From contig PMUM01000473.1 in assembly GCA_003166855.1 (NCBI GenBank), positions 1-42,849 of the forward strand: 42,849 nucleotides of DNA. Reading direction: 5' to 3'. Below, one piece after another: positions 6,532 through 15,629 of the stretch. The stretch comes from Acidobacteriaceae bacterium. Its GTDB lineage: Bacteria; Acidobacteriota; Terriglobia; Terriglobales; Acidobacteriaceae. The position numbers and the translations under genes were made by a program. The notes under the pieces are model-generated. The model had not been told where the DNA came from and ran no database searches. It worked only from the letters and a program-made list of their open reading frames with translations. Positions within the stretch are counted from its first letter, which is position 1; each line of letters begins with the position of its first letter.

Positions 6532-8931
6532 ATGGAGATCATCGGCCAAACCGTTTCCCACTACCGCGTGCTCTCCAAGCTCGGCGGCGGCGGAATGGGA
6601 GTGGTTTATGAAGCCGAAGATCTCCGCCTCGGCCGCCATGTCGCGCTGAAATTTATTCCTGAACACCTGGTCAACGATAAGCGCGCCCTCGACCGCTTCA
6701 TGCGCGAGGCACGCGCCGCTTCGCAACTCAACCACGCCAACATCTGCACCATTCACGATATCGAAAACAACAACGGGCACCCCTTCATCGTGATGGAAAA
6801 GCTAGAAGGTGAGAGCCTCAAGCAGCGCATCCATGGCCATCCCCTCGAGATCGAAGACCTGCTCGACATTGCCGTGCAAGTGGCCGATGCGCTCGCGGCG
6901 TCACACGCCAAGGGAATCGTCCATCGCGACATCAAGCCGGCCAACATTTTCCTGACACCGACCGGACAAGTGAAGGTGCTCGACTTCGGGCTGGCGAAAC
7001 TGGTGCACGCCGAAGACGACGGCGCCGACCTCTCGCTGACCGCGGTGGGAGTGATTCCCGGGACCGCGGTTTATATGTCCCCCGAGCAGGCCCGCAGCGA
7101 GACCATCGATGCGCGCAGCGACCTGTTTTCGTTTGGCACGGTGTTGTACGAAATGGCGACCGGGAAGAAACCATTCACCGGCAATAACTCGCTGATGACG
7201 CTGGATGCGGTGCTGCATTCGAAGCCGGTTCCGCCGAAGGATCTGAATCCGAAAACTCCCATCGAATTGGAAGGGATCATCGGCAAGGCGATGGAGAAAG
7301 ACCGCAACCGCCGCTACCAGAGCGCGGCGGAGATGCGCTCGGACCTGTCCCAGTTGAAGCGTGAGACCGAGTCGGGGACGGTCAAGAGCGGAAGCGCTAC
7401 CGTGGTAAAGCTGCGGGCCGCGTCGAGAACCTTTGGCAGGAATTCGAACGTGCAAACGTATCTGCTGCTCGGCATGGCTGGTCTGCTGCTCGCAGTGCTG
7501 GGGTCGGTGGGAGCGTGGTGGTACAAGCATCGGGAAGTGGCCAACGCGGAGCAACAGAATGCGATCGCAGTGCTGCCGCTGCAGAACCTGAGTGGGGACG
7601 TGAACACCGACTACTTGCGGTTTGCCTTGGCCGACGAACTGTCGAGCGTGCTGACCTATTCTCGCTCGCTGGAAGTGCGGCCTTCCTCGGTCACGCGCAA
7701 GTATGACTCGCCGGATATAGATCCGAAGAAGGTTGGGCAGCAACTGCGGGTGGGGCGACTGCTGCAAGGTCACTTCATGAAACAGGGCGACCAGTTGACG
7801 GTGACGCTGGAAGCGATCGACGTATCGACCGAGCGTCTGCTGTGGCAGGGCACAGCCACAGGTAAGACGGATGATCTGATCGGACTGCGCGAGCAATTGA
7901 CCAACCAGGTGCAGCACGGACTGCTTCCGATTCTGGGCGGGGCTGTCGGCACGCTGGATTCGGCGACCTCGCGGCCCAAGAACCAGCAGGCCTATGACCT
8001 CTATTTGCGCAGTGTTGCTGTGCCGCACGATCCAGGTCCAAACAAGGAAGCCATCACCATGCTCGAGTGGTCGGTGGGGATCGATTCCAGCTATGCGCCG
8101 GCGTGGGAAGCACTCGGGCAGAGATATTATTACGACTCAACCTTCGGCGGCGGCGGCGAAGAGAGATTCCAGCGGTCCAATAAAGCGTACGAGCGGGCGA
8201 TCGGACTCGATCCCAACCGGGTGATGGCGGCCAGCCTGCTGATCACCAACCGCGTGGAACGCGGAGAACTGGGCCGGGCGTACGATGCGGCCTCGAACTT
8301 GGTAAGGCGGCGTCCGCAGAGTGCCGATGCTCATTTCGCGCTCAGCTTCGTGCTGCGGTATGCAGGCATGCTGGAGCAATCGGAGCAGGAATGCAAGACG
8401 GCGCGGCAACTCGATCCGGGGAATTTTGCCTTCCGGTCCTGCGCGTGGTCGTTCCTCGAGATGGGCAAGACCGACCGGGCGATGGACTTCGTGCAACTGG
8501 ATGCGGGTTCCGAGTGGGCGGCATGGGTGACTCCCTATGTGCGCCTGGCCGAGGGCAATATGGCGGAGGCCCATGCGGCGGCGAAGAACGTGGGAAAGGC
8601 TACGACGTATCACCGCGAGTTGCTCGAGGCGTGCACGGCGGCGCAGCGTCCGGCAGACCTGGCGAAGATCGTGCGTGAAACCGAATCGTCGGTGATGATG
8701 GAGCCCGATCCTGAACTGTGGTATCACCAGGCAGCGGTAATGGCCGTTTGCGGACAGAATGAGCCTGCGCTGCGGCTGCTGAAGGCTGCGGTGCAGCAGA
8801 ATTATTGCGCGTACTCGGCGTTGCTGGAGGATCCGCTGCTGAAGAACCTGCGCAAGGAAACGGCGTTCAACGAAGTGCTGACAGCGTCAAGTAACTGCCA
8901 GGCAGTGTTCAAAGAAGGGCGGAATTTCTAA
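6532..8931 (+). CDS. Membrane Ser/Thr protein kinase with TolB-like and TPR domains
   Basis: The 799-residue protein begins with a Hanks-type kinase domain (about 11-270). It has the glycine loop [16 protein letters not shown]-binding Lys40, catalytic loop HRD at 131-133, DFG at 151-153 and a YMSPEQ motif, so the kinase should be active. One membrane segment (about 309-331) follows a basic stretch, placing the kinase in the cytoplasm. Outside lie a TolB/FlgO-like domain from about 343 ([13 protein letters not shown]) to about 470, then TPR-like repeats to about 760. This layout is common in acidobacterial and planctomycete kinases, where the outer part is thought to sense ligands or form complexes. 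The target is unknown. No Shine-Dalgarno sequence is visible; a hairpin abuts the start. Confidence 0.93.
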   Translation: MEIIGQTVSHYRVLSKLGGGGMGVVYEAEDLRLGRHVALKFIPEHLVNDKRALDRFMREARAASQLNHANICTIHDIENNNGHPFIVMEKLEGESLKQRIHGHPLEIEDLLDIAVQVADALAASHAKGIVHRDIKPANIFLTPTGQVKVLDFGLAKLVHAEDDGADLSLTAVGVIPGTAVYMSPEQARSETIDARSDLFSFGTVLYEMATGKKPFTGNNSLMTLDAVLHSKPVPPKDLNPKTPIELEGIIGKAMEKDRNRRYQSAAEMRSDLSQLKRETESGTVKSGSATVVKLRAASRTFGRNSNVQTYLLLGMAGLLLAVLGSVGAWWYKHREVANAEQQNAIAVLPLQNLSGDVNTDYLRFALADELSSVLTYSRSLEVRPSSVTRKYDSPDIDPKKVGQQLRVGRLLQGHFMKQGDQLTVTLEAIDVSTERLLWQGTATGKTDDLIGLREQLTNQVQHGLLPILGGAVGTLDSATSRPKNQQAYDLYLRSVAVPHDPGPNKEAITMLEWSVGIDSSYAPAWEALGQRYYYDSTFGGGGEERFQRSNKAYERAIGLDPNRVMAASLLITNRVERGELGRAYDAASNLVRRRPQSADAHFALSFVLRYAGMLEQSEQECKTARQLDPGNFAFRSCAWSFLEMGKTDRAMDFVQLDAGSEWAAWVTPYVRLAEGNMAEAHAAAKNVGKATTYHRELLEACTAAQRPADLAKIVRETESSVMMEPDPELWYHQAAVMAVCGQNEPALRLLKAAVQQNYCAYSALLEDPLLKNLRKETAFNEVLTASSNCQAVFKEGRNF

Positions 8932-8935
8932 CGTA

Positions 8936-8989
8936 GGGGCGGACGCATTCGTCCGCCCCGCGAGCGAAGCGAGCGGCCCCGGACGAATG
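8936..8989 (+). repeat. Palindromic intergenic element after the kinase gene
   Basis: A 9-bp perfect stem (ggggcggac / gtccgcccc, 8936-8959) is followed by a second small palindrome (gcgagcgaagcgagc) and a partial return of the first (ggacgaatgc). There is no T-run, so it is more likely a dispersed palindromic repeat than a classical terminator, though it could stop or stabilise the kinase mRNA. Confidence 0.5.
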
Positions 8990-9042
8990 CGAATGGGCTA
9001 GGTTGCTGGCCTTAGTTCTCAGAAAACTCTTTTGCTCATCCT

Positions 9043-9903
9043 ATGGGGAACTTAACTCGGCGCGCGCTGCTGAGGTCTTCGGTCGTCGGAGTAGCAGCGA
9101 CGGCTCTTCCCGCATTCTCGGCTAGCATCGAAACCGCGGCGCGCAAGGGGCGCATTCGTCAATCGGTCTGCCAGTGGTGTTATCCACACATTCCTGTCGA
9201 TCAACTGGCGGAGTACGCGGCGAAAATCGGGCTGCGGGGAATTGATCTGCTGCAGCCGGACGAGTATGAAATCCCGCGGCGCTACGGATTGGTGTGCACC
9301 ATGGGATACGCGGGCGGCGGAGACATCGGGAAAGCACTAAACCGCGTGGAGAACCACGCCGCGATCGAGCAGGCATTTCGCACGAACATCCCGCGAGCTG
9401 CGAAAGCAGGCGTCCCAAATGTGATCACCTTTTCGGGCAATCGCGCGGGCATGTCCGACGACGAAGGCGCGCGCAATACCATCGCGGGGCTGAATCGCGT
9501 CAAGAAGATCGCGGAGGATCACGGCGTGACGATTTGCCTGGAGTTGCTCAACAGCAAGCGCGATCATCACGATTACATGTGCAACCACACGGCGTGGGGA
9601 GTGCGCGTGGTCGAGGAAGTGAACTCGCCGAATGTGAAGCTGCTCTACGACATCTACCACATGCAGATCATGGAAGGCGATCTGATCGCTACGATCCGCG
9701 CAAACATCCAGTCGATTGGGCACTTTCACACTGGCGGCGTTCCAGGGCGGCATGAACTCGACGGGACGCAGGAGGTGCAGTGGGACGGGGTGATGCGTGC
9801 AATCGCCGACGCGGGGTTTAAGGGTTACGTGGCGCATGAATTCGTGCCGACGGGGGACCCGCTGGAGTCGCTGCGGAAGGCGGCAGAGTTGTGTGACGTA
9901 TAG
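9043..9903 (+). CDS. Tat-exported hydroxypyruvate isomerase-like TIM-barrel protein
   Basis: The 286-residue protein starts with a twin-arginine signal (TRRALLRSS, then a hydrophobic stretch to about residue 28), pointing to export in folded form. The rest is a xylose-isomerase-like/AP-endonuclease-2 TIM barrel closest in motifs to hydroxypyruvate isomerase (Hyi). It has Glu167 in CLELLNS, the NSKRDHHDYM segment, LLYDIYHMQ with Asp203 and His206, GGVPGRHE, and Glu266 in AHEF. The two glutamates are 99 apart, nearly the spacing of the catalytic pair in E. coli Hyi. Classical Hyi is cytoplasmic and works in glyoxylate metabolism; the exported acidobacterial form probably acts on a sugar-derived substrate in the periplasm (inference). 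There is no obvious partner next to it. Confidence 0.88.
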   Translation: MGNLTRRALLRSSVVGVAATALPAFSASIETAARKGRIRQSVCQWCYPHIPVDQLAEYAAKIGLRGIDLLQPDEYEIPRRYGLVCTMGYAGGGDIGKALNRVENHAAIEQAFRTNIPRAAKAGVPNVITFSGNRAGMSDDEGARNTIAGLNRVKKIAEDHGVTICLELLNSKRDHHDYMCNHTAWGVRVVEEVNSPNVKLLYDIYHMQIMEGDLIATIRANIQSIGHFHTGGVPGRHELDGTQEVQWDGVMRAIADAGFKGYVAHEFVPTGDPLESLRKAAELCDV

Positions 9904-9962
9904 CTAGACCTAGGGCGGCGTGCGACCAGCCATTTAAAGCAACCGAGTAACTGCCTCCGTAC

Positions 9963-9968
9963 TATAAT
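9963..9968 (+). promoter_or_regulatory. Possible -10 box (TATAAT)
   Basis: A perfect TATAAT hexamer sits 55 bases before the lipoprotein ATG at 10024. It would give a leader of about 50 bases. No good -35 box lies at the right distance, so this is a weak promoter call. Confidence 0.35.
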
Positions 9969-10023
9969 GCGGCGAGCTTTCGCAGCCTGTGCGCGACCGC
10001 AACCGTTTGATCAGGAGCGTCCG

Positions 10024-10722
10024 ATGAAGATCCGTTCAAGACTGATCTGCTGTGTCCTCCCAGTTGTATTCCTCAGCGCCTGCAAGAAGAGCGACAGCGC
10101 CCAGGGAACCACAGCCAAGCTGGCTCCTAGCACGAACACCGCCCCTGCAAATCCAGCGCCCGCAGCCGCTCCGGCCGCCGCGCCCGCCAATGCGGATGCG
10201 AGCGCATCGGCTGAGGCGAGCGCCAAGATGGCTGCCGCTGATTGGGCCATGAAGCAAGATGAGATCAAGAATGATCCCAACGGCGAGTGGGCAATTCAGG
10301 CCACGGCCTCGTCCACCTACAATGATGCCCAAGGCACAGCGTCCTATTCGGCTAATCAGGCGGCCGGGGTTCCCAATGTTGATAGTTACGGGGATCACGG
10401 AGAGGCATGGGCGCCGAAAACTCCGGATGGCGGTATCGAATGGCTGGACTTGAAATATCCCAAACCGGTATACGCGACCGAGGTGCGCGTGCGCGAGTCG
10501 TGTGGCTCAGGTGCTGTGATCAAGGTAGAAGTCTATGACGAAAAGGGCGGAGCCCACTCCGTGTGGCAAGGCAACGATCCGACGAAAGAATTGAACTATC
10601 TCATCTTGAAATTTCCCAAGACGGCCTTTAAGAGCGACCGCGTCAAGATCACGCTCGCGACCAATGTTGTCCCCGGGTGGAATGAAATCGACGCCGTTCA
10701 ACTCGTGGGTACCGACCAGTAG
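10024..10722 (+). CDS. Lipoprotein with discoidin-like C-terminal domain
   Basis: The start is the ATG at 10024, chosen because CAGGAG lies seven bases upstream and because it yields a clean lipoprotein signal: basic n-region, hydrophobic core and lipobox LSAC with Cys20. The open frame extends 19 codons further upstream, but that would bury the signal. After the Cys comes an Ala/Pro-rich linker (about 35-75). A beta-rich domain follows (WAIQATASSTYN, AWAPKTPDGGIEWLDLKYPKPV, ATEVRVRESCGSGAVIKVEVYD), resembling discoidin/galactose-binding-like modules that bind sugars or peptides. The 232-residue product is predicted to be lipid-anchored in the envelope. The function beyond binding is unknown. 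Confidence 0.82.
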   Translation: MKIRSRLICCVLPVVFLSACKKSDSAQGTTAKLAPSTNTAPANPAPAAAPAAAPANADASASAEASAKMAAADWAMKQDEIKNDPNGEWAIQATASSTYNDAQGTASYSANQAAGVPNVDSYGDHGEAWAPKTPDGGIEWLDLKYPKPVYATEVRVRESCGSGAVIKVEVYDEKGGAHSVWQGNDPTKELNYLILKFPKTAFKSDRVKITLATNVVPGWNEIDAVQLVGTDQ

Positions 10723-10933
10723 CAGCGTAGGACAGGAGCCGGCAGTCTGAAAGAGAACGAATTTGGGCCGAAGGCCTATCCGTGGGAATCTGCCCGACGT
10801 GCTCCTAAAGAATTTGCGTCAAAGTGGGGGTAGGCCCCATCCTTGTAACGTGAGACATTCCGGAACCCCTAGCCTGCTGCGGCCCGGTCGGCGCCGCGCT
10901 TCCTTTATTCTTCAGCGCCTGCAGTTTTTCGGC

Positions 10934-13735
10934 GTGAAGCTCGTCTGTTTTCTCTCGATTCTTTCTCTTCTGGCGACAGTCCCCACCCTTGCGCAAAATG
11001 CGCGCAAGGATGGAGCACCCGCTTCCTCGAGTAACCCTTCGCCGAGCCTGGACGTTCTGGCCGATCCTCCCGGACTGCTTTACCAGGGCGTTCCGGCGGA
11101 GATTCCGCAGGATGAGGGCATGGCCGGGCTGCGGCTGGAACTGCTGCGGTTGGGAACGACGGCGCGACTGATGCAGGTGGTGGCGCATCCGGACGATGAA
11201 GATGGCGGGATGCTGACGCTGGAGGCGCGCGGTCGCGGCGTGAGCACGCTGCTGATGACGCTGAATCGCGGCGAGGGCGGACAGAACAAGATCGGCAGCA
11301 ATTTGTCGGACGTGCTGGGCGTGCTGCGTGCCGAAGAGTTGCTCGCGTCGGATCAGTACTATGGCGTGCAGGAACGGTTTTCCCATGTTGCGGATTTTGG
11401 ATTTTCGAAGAATCCCGAAGAGACGTTTCAGAAGTGGGGCGGGCACGATACAGCGCTGGCCGATGTGGTGCGCGTGATTCGGACGTTCCGTCCCGATGTG
11501 CTGGTGGCGCGCTTTTCTGGTACCGAGCGGGATGGGCACGGGCATCACCAGGCGTCGAGCATTCTAGCGAAAGAGGCGTTCCGCGCGGCCGCCGATCCCA
11601 AGCGGTTTCCCGAGCAGATTGCGCAAGGACTGCAACCTTGGCAGGCGAAGAAGTTTTACATCGGCAACGTGTGCGGCTTTGGCGTCCAGAAGTGTGAGGA
11701 CGAGAAATGGACGTTGAAGTTGAACACGGGCGAGCGCAGTGCGGATTTAGGCACGGGGTACCTGCAGTTCGCGATGCAGGGGCTGCGGCATCAGCTGTCG
11801 CAAGGGGCGGCGAACTGGACGATTGATCCGGGAGACTGGTTTACGTTTTACCGGCTGGTGGATTCAGTGGTGCCGTCCACCCTCGGCAAGGACGGGCACG
11901 AAAAGAGTTTCTTCGACGCCATCGATACCACTTGGGCTGGGATGGCCGTTGGGCTGGGACCGGAAGACAAGAAGGTTCCAAGGCTGCGCCAGGGGCTGGC
12001 GGAAATTGCGAAGCAGATCGAGCAAGCGGCAAACTCAGCAAAAGGCACCGATCCTTCTGCCGCCGCTGCGCCGTTGATGAAAGTGGGCGCCGAATTGAAT
12101 CGGGTGACAGACGATGTCCGGGGAAGCACCCTGGCCAAAGTCACGAAACTCGACTTGCTAACCCGCCTCGCCGAAAAGCAGCGACAAGCTGAGACCGCGC
12201 TAAACCTGGACTTGGGCGTGAGCCTCTCTGCGGACGTCTCCTCCGACGGGAATCCCCAGTCTCACGCAGCGGAAGAAGCGGACGCACTTACAACGGTGTC
12301 TCCGGGGCAAGAGTTTCTAGTGGCGGTGACGTTGCACAACGGATCGAAACTGCCGTTGCTGATTGATCACATCAAGCTGGAGGTTCCAGCGGGATGGAAC
12401 ACGATCAGCGGCAAAACAAAACCCGAGACTGTCGCGGCGGGGGAGGATCTGCACGCGAACTTCCGCCTGCGCGTGCCGAAGGACACGAAGTACACGCGGC
12501 CCTACTGGCATCGCGACGATCCCGAGACCGAGGCTGTGAATCACATCGACGACGCGAAGTATGTCACCCTTCCCTTCCCGCCTCCGGCTCTGCGAGCGCG
12601 GGTAGAGTATTCCGCCGGCGGAGCGACGCCAACAAGAAATGGAATCAATGCAGTAGTGGTCACGCCATTTATCGATGACTCCGGGAAGCAACGCGCACGC
12701 CCACTGGCGATTGTGCCGTCATTCTCGGTGATGCTGGAGCCCGGAACTCAGGTAATCTCGACCTACAACGGATCAACTTCCACTGTTGCGGTAGGCGTGA
12801 CCAGCAACTTGTCCCGCGACGTGCATGGCGTTCTTCGCCTGGAGTTGCCCAGCGGCTGGCGCTCCGAACCGGCACAGTTTGCAGTAGATTTGAAAAAGCG
12901 CGGCGAAAAACAAGACTTCCAGTTCAAGGTCTTCACCACCGGACTGCAGCAAGGGCGGACTGCGGTGCGCGCTGTGCTCGAATCGGAGGACGAGAAATAC
13001 AGTGAGGGATACACGCTGGTTACGCGCGAAGATCTGGGCAGCTTCTATTATTACCAGCCGGCGCGGCAGCGCGTGAGCATAGTCGACGTGCAGGCGCCGC
13101 ATGACTTGAAAGTCGGCTACATCATGGGCGCGGGCGATGACATTCCCACAGTGCTGAAGCAGGCTGGCATGGACGTCACGCTGATTCCAGCGGAGAAAAT
13201 CGCAACCGAGGACCTCAGCAAGTACGGAACGATCGTGCTCGGGATTCGCGCCTACGACACGCAGAAAGACGTCGTCGCCCATAACAAGAAGCTGCTCGAT
13301 TTCGTTTCGTCGGGTGGAACGCTGGTGGTGCAGTACAACGCGAGCACGGGCGACTTCAACAGTGGGAAGTTCACTCCTTACTCCACGGAGTTGAGCCGGG
13401 CACGAGTTTCGGTGGAAGAGGCCCCGGTGGAAATTCTGGCGCCCGACGATTCCGTCTTTCATTATCCCAACACGATCACCGCGAAAGATTTCGACGGCTG
13501 GGTGCAGGAGCGCGGCCTCTACTTCATGGACAAATGGGACGACCATTTCACGCCGCTGCTGTCGTGCCACGATCCGGGAGAAGATGCACAGAAGGGTGGC
13601 CTTCTGCGGGCGCAGTATGGCAAAGGCACGTATATTTATGCGGCCTACGCGTTCTTCCGGCAATTGCCCGCCGGCGTGCCGGGGGCGGTGCGGCTCTACG
13701 TAAATCTGTTGAGCGCAGGGCATGAGAAGCAGTAA
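10934..13735 (+). CDS. Secreted PIG-L family deacetylase with C-terminal amidotransferase-like domain
   Basis: From GTG 10934 the protein has a signal peptide (VKLVCFLSILSLLATVPTLAQ); the frame is open from TTG 10763, but the upstream part looks non-coding. The start is uncertain because neither site has a strong ribosome binding site. The PIG-L/LmbE domain holds HPDDED (residues 85-90) and GHGHH (about 201-205), the zinc-binding residues of N-acetylglucosaminyl de-N-acetylases. The middle (about 440-650) contains two Ig-like NEW3-type stretches (PLLIDHIKLEVPAGW, GVLRLELPSGW). The end (about 720-930) resembles a glutamine-amidotransferase/ThuA-like fold (TIVLGIRAYDTQ, SGGTLVVQYN). At 933 residues it is far longer than stand-alone PIG-L enzymes (about 230). 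It probably removes N-acetyl groups from an extracellular or periplasmic glycan or glycoside (inference). Confidence 0.88.
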   Translation: MKLVCFLSILSLLATVPTLAQNARKDGAPASSSNPSPSLDVLADPPGLLYQGVPAEIPQDEGMAGLRLELLRLGTTARLMQVVAHPDDEDGGMLTLEARGRGVSTLLMTLNRGEGGQNKIGSNLSDVLGVLRAEELLASDQYYGVQERFSHVADFGFSKNPEETFQKWGGHDTALADVVRVIRTFRPDVLVARFSGTERDGHGHHQASSILAKEAFRAAADPKRFPEQIAQGLQPWQAKKFYIGNVCGFGVQKCEDEKWTLKLNTGERSADLGTGYLQFAMQGLRHQLSQGAANWTIDPGDWFTFYRLVDSVVPSTLGKDGHEKSFFDAIDTTWAGMAVGLGPEDKKVPRLRQGLAEIAKQIEQAANSAKGTDPSAAAAPLMKVGAELNRVTDDVRGSTLAKVTKLDLLTRLAEKQRQAETALNLDLGVSLSADVSSDGNPQSHAAEEADALTTVSPGQEFLVAVTLHNGSKLPLLIDHIKLEVPAGWNTISGKTKPETVAAGEDLHANFRLRVPKDTKYTRPYWHRDDPETEAVNHIDDAKYVTLPFPPPALRARVEYSAGGATPTRNGINAVVVTPFIDDSGKQRARPLAIVPSFSVMLEPGTQVISTYNGSTSTVAVGVTSNLSRDVHGVLRLELPSGWRSEPAQFAVDLKKRGEKQDFQFKVFTTGLQQGRTAVRAVLESEDEKYSEGYTLVTREDLGSFYYYQPARQRVSIVDVQAPHDLKVGYIMGAGDDIPTVLKQAGMDVTLIPAEKIATEDLSKYGTIVLGIRAYDTQKDVVAHNKKLLDFVSSGGTLVVQYNASTGDFNSGKFTPYSTELSRARVSVEEAPVEILAPDDSVFHYPNTITAKDFDGWVQERGLYFMDKWDDHFTPLLSCHDPGEDAQKGGLLRAQYGKGTYIYAAYAFFRQLPAGVPGAVRLYVNLLSAGHEKQ

Positions 13736-13752
13736 TCGCGGTATCACCGAGT

Positions 13753-14010
13753 ATGACACGTCGAGAACAATGGAAGCCCGTCTTGGATGCCGAGGTGAAA
13801 AAGTGGAGCGCAAAGTCCTGCGCAGAACTTGTGGCTGAATTGCCAGACGGACAAGCCTACAAGCTCGAATTCGAAGGCAAGACGTATCAGGTTGAGGTTC
13901 AGTTGCTTGAGAATACTGACAAGTATCTGCATGTGGGCGTCGACGTAGATGACGGCAGCATTCCTTCGTCGTTCCGCCCCTTGAGCTCGAGCTTCATTCG
14001 CGAGAAGTAG
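13753..14010 (+). CDS. Small conserved-looking protein of unknown function
   Basis: This 85-residue soluble protein begins 17 bases after the PIG-L stop codon. Its composition is that of a folded domain: an N-terminal amphipathic helix (REQWKPVLDAEVKKWSAK), then beta-rich stretches (YKLEFEGKTYQVEVQLLE, YLHVGVDVDDG). It ends with a Ser-rich tail, PLSSSFIREK. I do not recognise the family. The close spacing suggests co-transcription with the deacetylase gene. Confidence 0.65.
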   Translation: MTRREQWKPVLDAEVKKWSAKSCAELVAELPDGQAYKLEFEGKTYQVEVQLLENTDKYLHVGVDVDDGSIPSSFRPLSSSFIREK

Positions 14011-14047
14011 GGCTGGTGCAATTGCACGCGAAAGGCACCAATTAGCC

Positions 14048-14113
14048 GTAGAGACGTAGCTTGCTACGTCTTTCGTCTTCGTGGTGAGAAGACGTTGCCA
14101 GCAACGTCTCTAC
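14048..14113 (+). repeat. Two-hairpin dispersed element abutting a start codon
   Basis: The element starts with gtagagacgtagcttgctac and ends with an inverted copy of its first ten bases (acgtctctac). Each half also folds on itself (acgtagcttgctacgt; acgttgccagcaacgt). The first 24 bases recur exactly at 34844-34867. The element ends three bases before the ATG of the permease gene and occupies its ribosome-binding region. Confidence 0.75.
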
Positions 14114-14116
14114 GAA

Positions 14117-15595
14117 ATGTCATCTTCTTCGCAAAACATTACGAGTTCTCCCAGCCTCATCCGCGGGATGGGCCTGTGGAGCGCGACCTCGCTGAACATG
14201 ATCGACATGATCGGCGTGGGGCCGTTCATCACCATGCCGCTCGTGGTGAGCGCCATGGGAGGGCCGCAGGCCCTGCTGGGTTGGGTGGCGGGCGCGCTGC
14301 TGGCCGTATGTGACGGGCTGGTGTCCGCGGAATTGGGCGCAGCGCTGCCGGCGTCGGGCGGATCGTACCGCTACCTGCGCGAAATGTACGGTCCTAAGAA
14401 ATGGGGACGGCTGATTTCGTTCCTGTTTATCTGGCAGGTTTCATTTTCTGCGCCGCTGTCGATAGCGACCGGATGCATCGGCCTGGCGGGATATGCGGCC
14501 TACTACTGGCCGGAACTGGATACGGTCCTCGCCCATCACGACGCAGCGCTGCACATTCCGTGGGCAGGAACGCTGCAGGCCAGTTGGATCGTCACCCCGG
14601 GAACGGCGGTCGCGGTCCTGATCTGTTTCTTTACGGTGCTGCTGCTTTACCGCAACATCACGGCCATCGGGCGGCTGTCAAAAATACTGTGGTTTGGCGT
14701 GATGGGGACAATTGGCTGGATCATCTTCGCCGGACTCACGCATTTCAACGCCGCGCGAGCCTTTGATTTCCCCCCAGGCGCATTCACCATTTCCCACAAA
14801 TTCCTGACTGGGCTCGGCGGAGCAATGCTCATCGCGACCTACGACTACTGGGGTTATTACAACGTCAGTTTTCTGGGGGACGAGATCAAAGACCCGGAAA
14901 AGAATATTCCTCGCGCCCTGTTGCTTTCCATTCTGCTGGTCGCCTGTCTATATCTCATGATGAATGTCTGCGTCCTCGCCGTGGTGCCCTGGCGGGAGAT
15001 GATGCAGGCAGGACAGAACAACACCGGGCTGTATGTTGTGTCTCTGTTCATGCAACGGGTGTATGGCGCGTGGGCGGCGCGCCTGGTGACGGGACTGGTG
15101 ATCGTAACTGCGTTCGCCTCGGTTTTCTCGCTGATGCTGGGCTACTCGCGGGTTCCGTATGCTGCGGCGAAGGATGGCAACTACTTCAAAGCCTTCGCCA
15201 AAGTGCATCCCGTACACCGTTTCCCGCACATTTCGCTGCTGGCTCTGGGTGTGGTGGCGGCGGCCTTCTGTTTTCTACGGCTGAAGGATGCCATCGCGGC
15301 GCTGGTGGTGATCCGGCTGATCCTGCAGTTTCTGGTGCAGGCAGTCGGAGTGATTGTGCTTCGGTTTACGCGGCCGGAGATGCGCCGGCCATTCCGGATG
15401 TGGCTGTATCCGTTACCGGCGTTACTGGCATCAGCGGGCTTCCTCTTCATATTGTTTAACCGGGAGAACTGGCAGAAGGAGATGCGGTACGCTGCGATCA
15501 TTCTGCTGACGGGTGTGCTCATTTATTTGATACGCGCCTGGAAGGATTCGCAGTGGCCGTTCAGAACGGCAGTGGATTCGCAGCCGCAGAATTAA
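14117..15595 (+). CDS. APC-superfamily amino acid permease
   Basis: This 492-residue protein of about 12 hydrophobic segments has the APC signature near the N-terminus (MIDMIGVGPFITMPLVVSAM). A Gly-rich first helix, ELGAALPASGGSYRYLREMYG and YDYWGYYNVSFLGDEIKDPE correspond to conserved parts of amino acid/polyamine/organocation transporters. It is expected in the inner membrane, moving an amino acid or amine with protons or by exchange; the substrate is unknown. The ATG at 14117 is chosen because the alternative GTG 14081 would translate through the repeat element. No Shine-Dalgarno site is visible, since the repeat stops three bases upstream. The downstream MFS gene begins 34 bases after the stop. 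Confidence 0.9.
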   Translation: MSSSSQNITSSPSLIRGMGLWSATSLNMIDMIGVGPFITMPLVVSAMGGPQALLGWVAGALLAVCDGLVSAELGAALPASGGSYRYLREMYGPKKWGRLISFLFIWQVSFSAPLSIATGCIGLAGYAAYYWPELDTVLAHHDAALHIPWAGTLQASWIVTPGTAVAVLICFFTVLLLYRNITAIGRLSKILWFGVMGTIGWIIFAGLTHFNAARAFDFPPGAFTISHKFLTGLGGAMLIATYDYWGYYNVSFLGDEIKDPEKNIPRALLLSILLVACLYLMMNVCVLAVVPWREMMQAGQNNTGLYVVSLFMQRVYGAWAARLVTGLVIVTAFASVFSLMLGYSRVPYAAAKDGNYFKAFAKVHPVHRFPHISLLALGVVAAAFCFLRLKDAIAALVVIRLILQFLVQAVGVIVLRFTRPEMRRPFRMWLYPLPALLASAGFLFILFNRENWQKEMRYAAIILLTGVLIYLIRAWKDSQWPFRTAVDSQPQN

Positions 15596-15596
15596 A

Positions 15597-15625
15597 ACCA
15601 CAGAAGACACGGAGGACACAGGGGA
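15597..15625 (+). repeat. CACAG-type dispersed intergenic motif, copy 2
   Basis: The sequence accacagaagacacggagg continues to cacagggga. It matches the minus-strand reading of 762-791 in order and spacing. It lies between the permease stop and the MFS start, and its GGGGA may double as the ribosome binding site of the TTG start at 15630. Confidence 0.5.
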
Positions 15626-15629
15626 CTGC

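Noticed and set aside
6901-8028. Minus-strand frame of 375 codons opposite the kinase gene
   Set aside because: Shadow of the kinase; Arg/His/Gln-rich composition without domain features.
10763-10933. Upstream extension of the PIG-L protein from TTG 10763
   Set aside because: The extra 57 residues are basic and Pro/Arg-rich and would place the signal peptide inside the protein.
12773-13813. Long minus-strand frame of 346 codons opposite the PIG-L gene
   Set aside because: It lies antisense to a clear gene, its translation has no recognisable motif, and long antisense frames are expected in GC-rich coding DNA.
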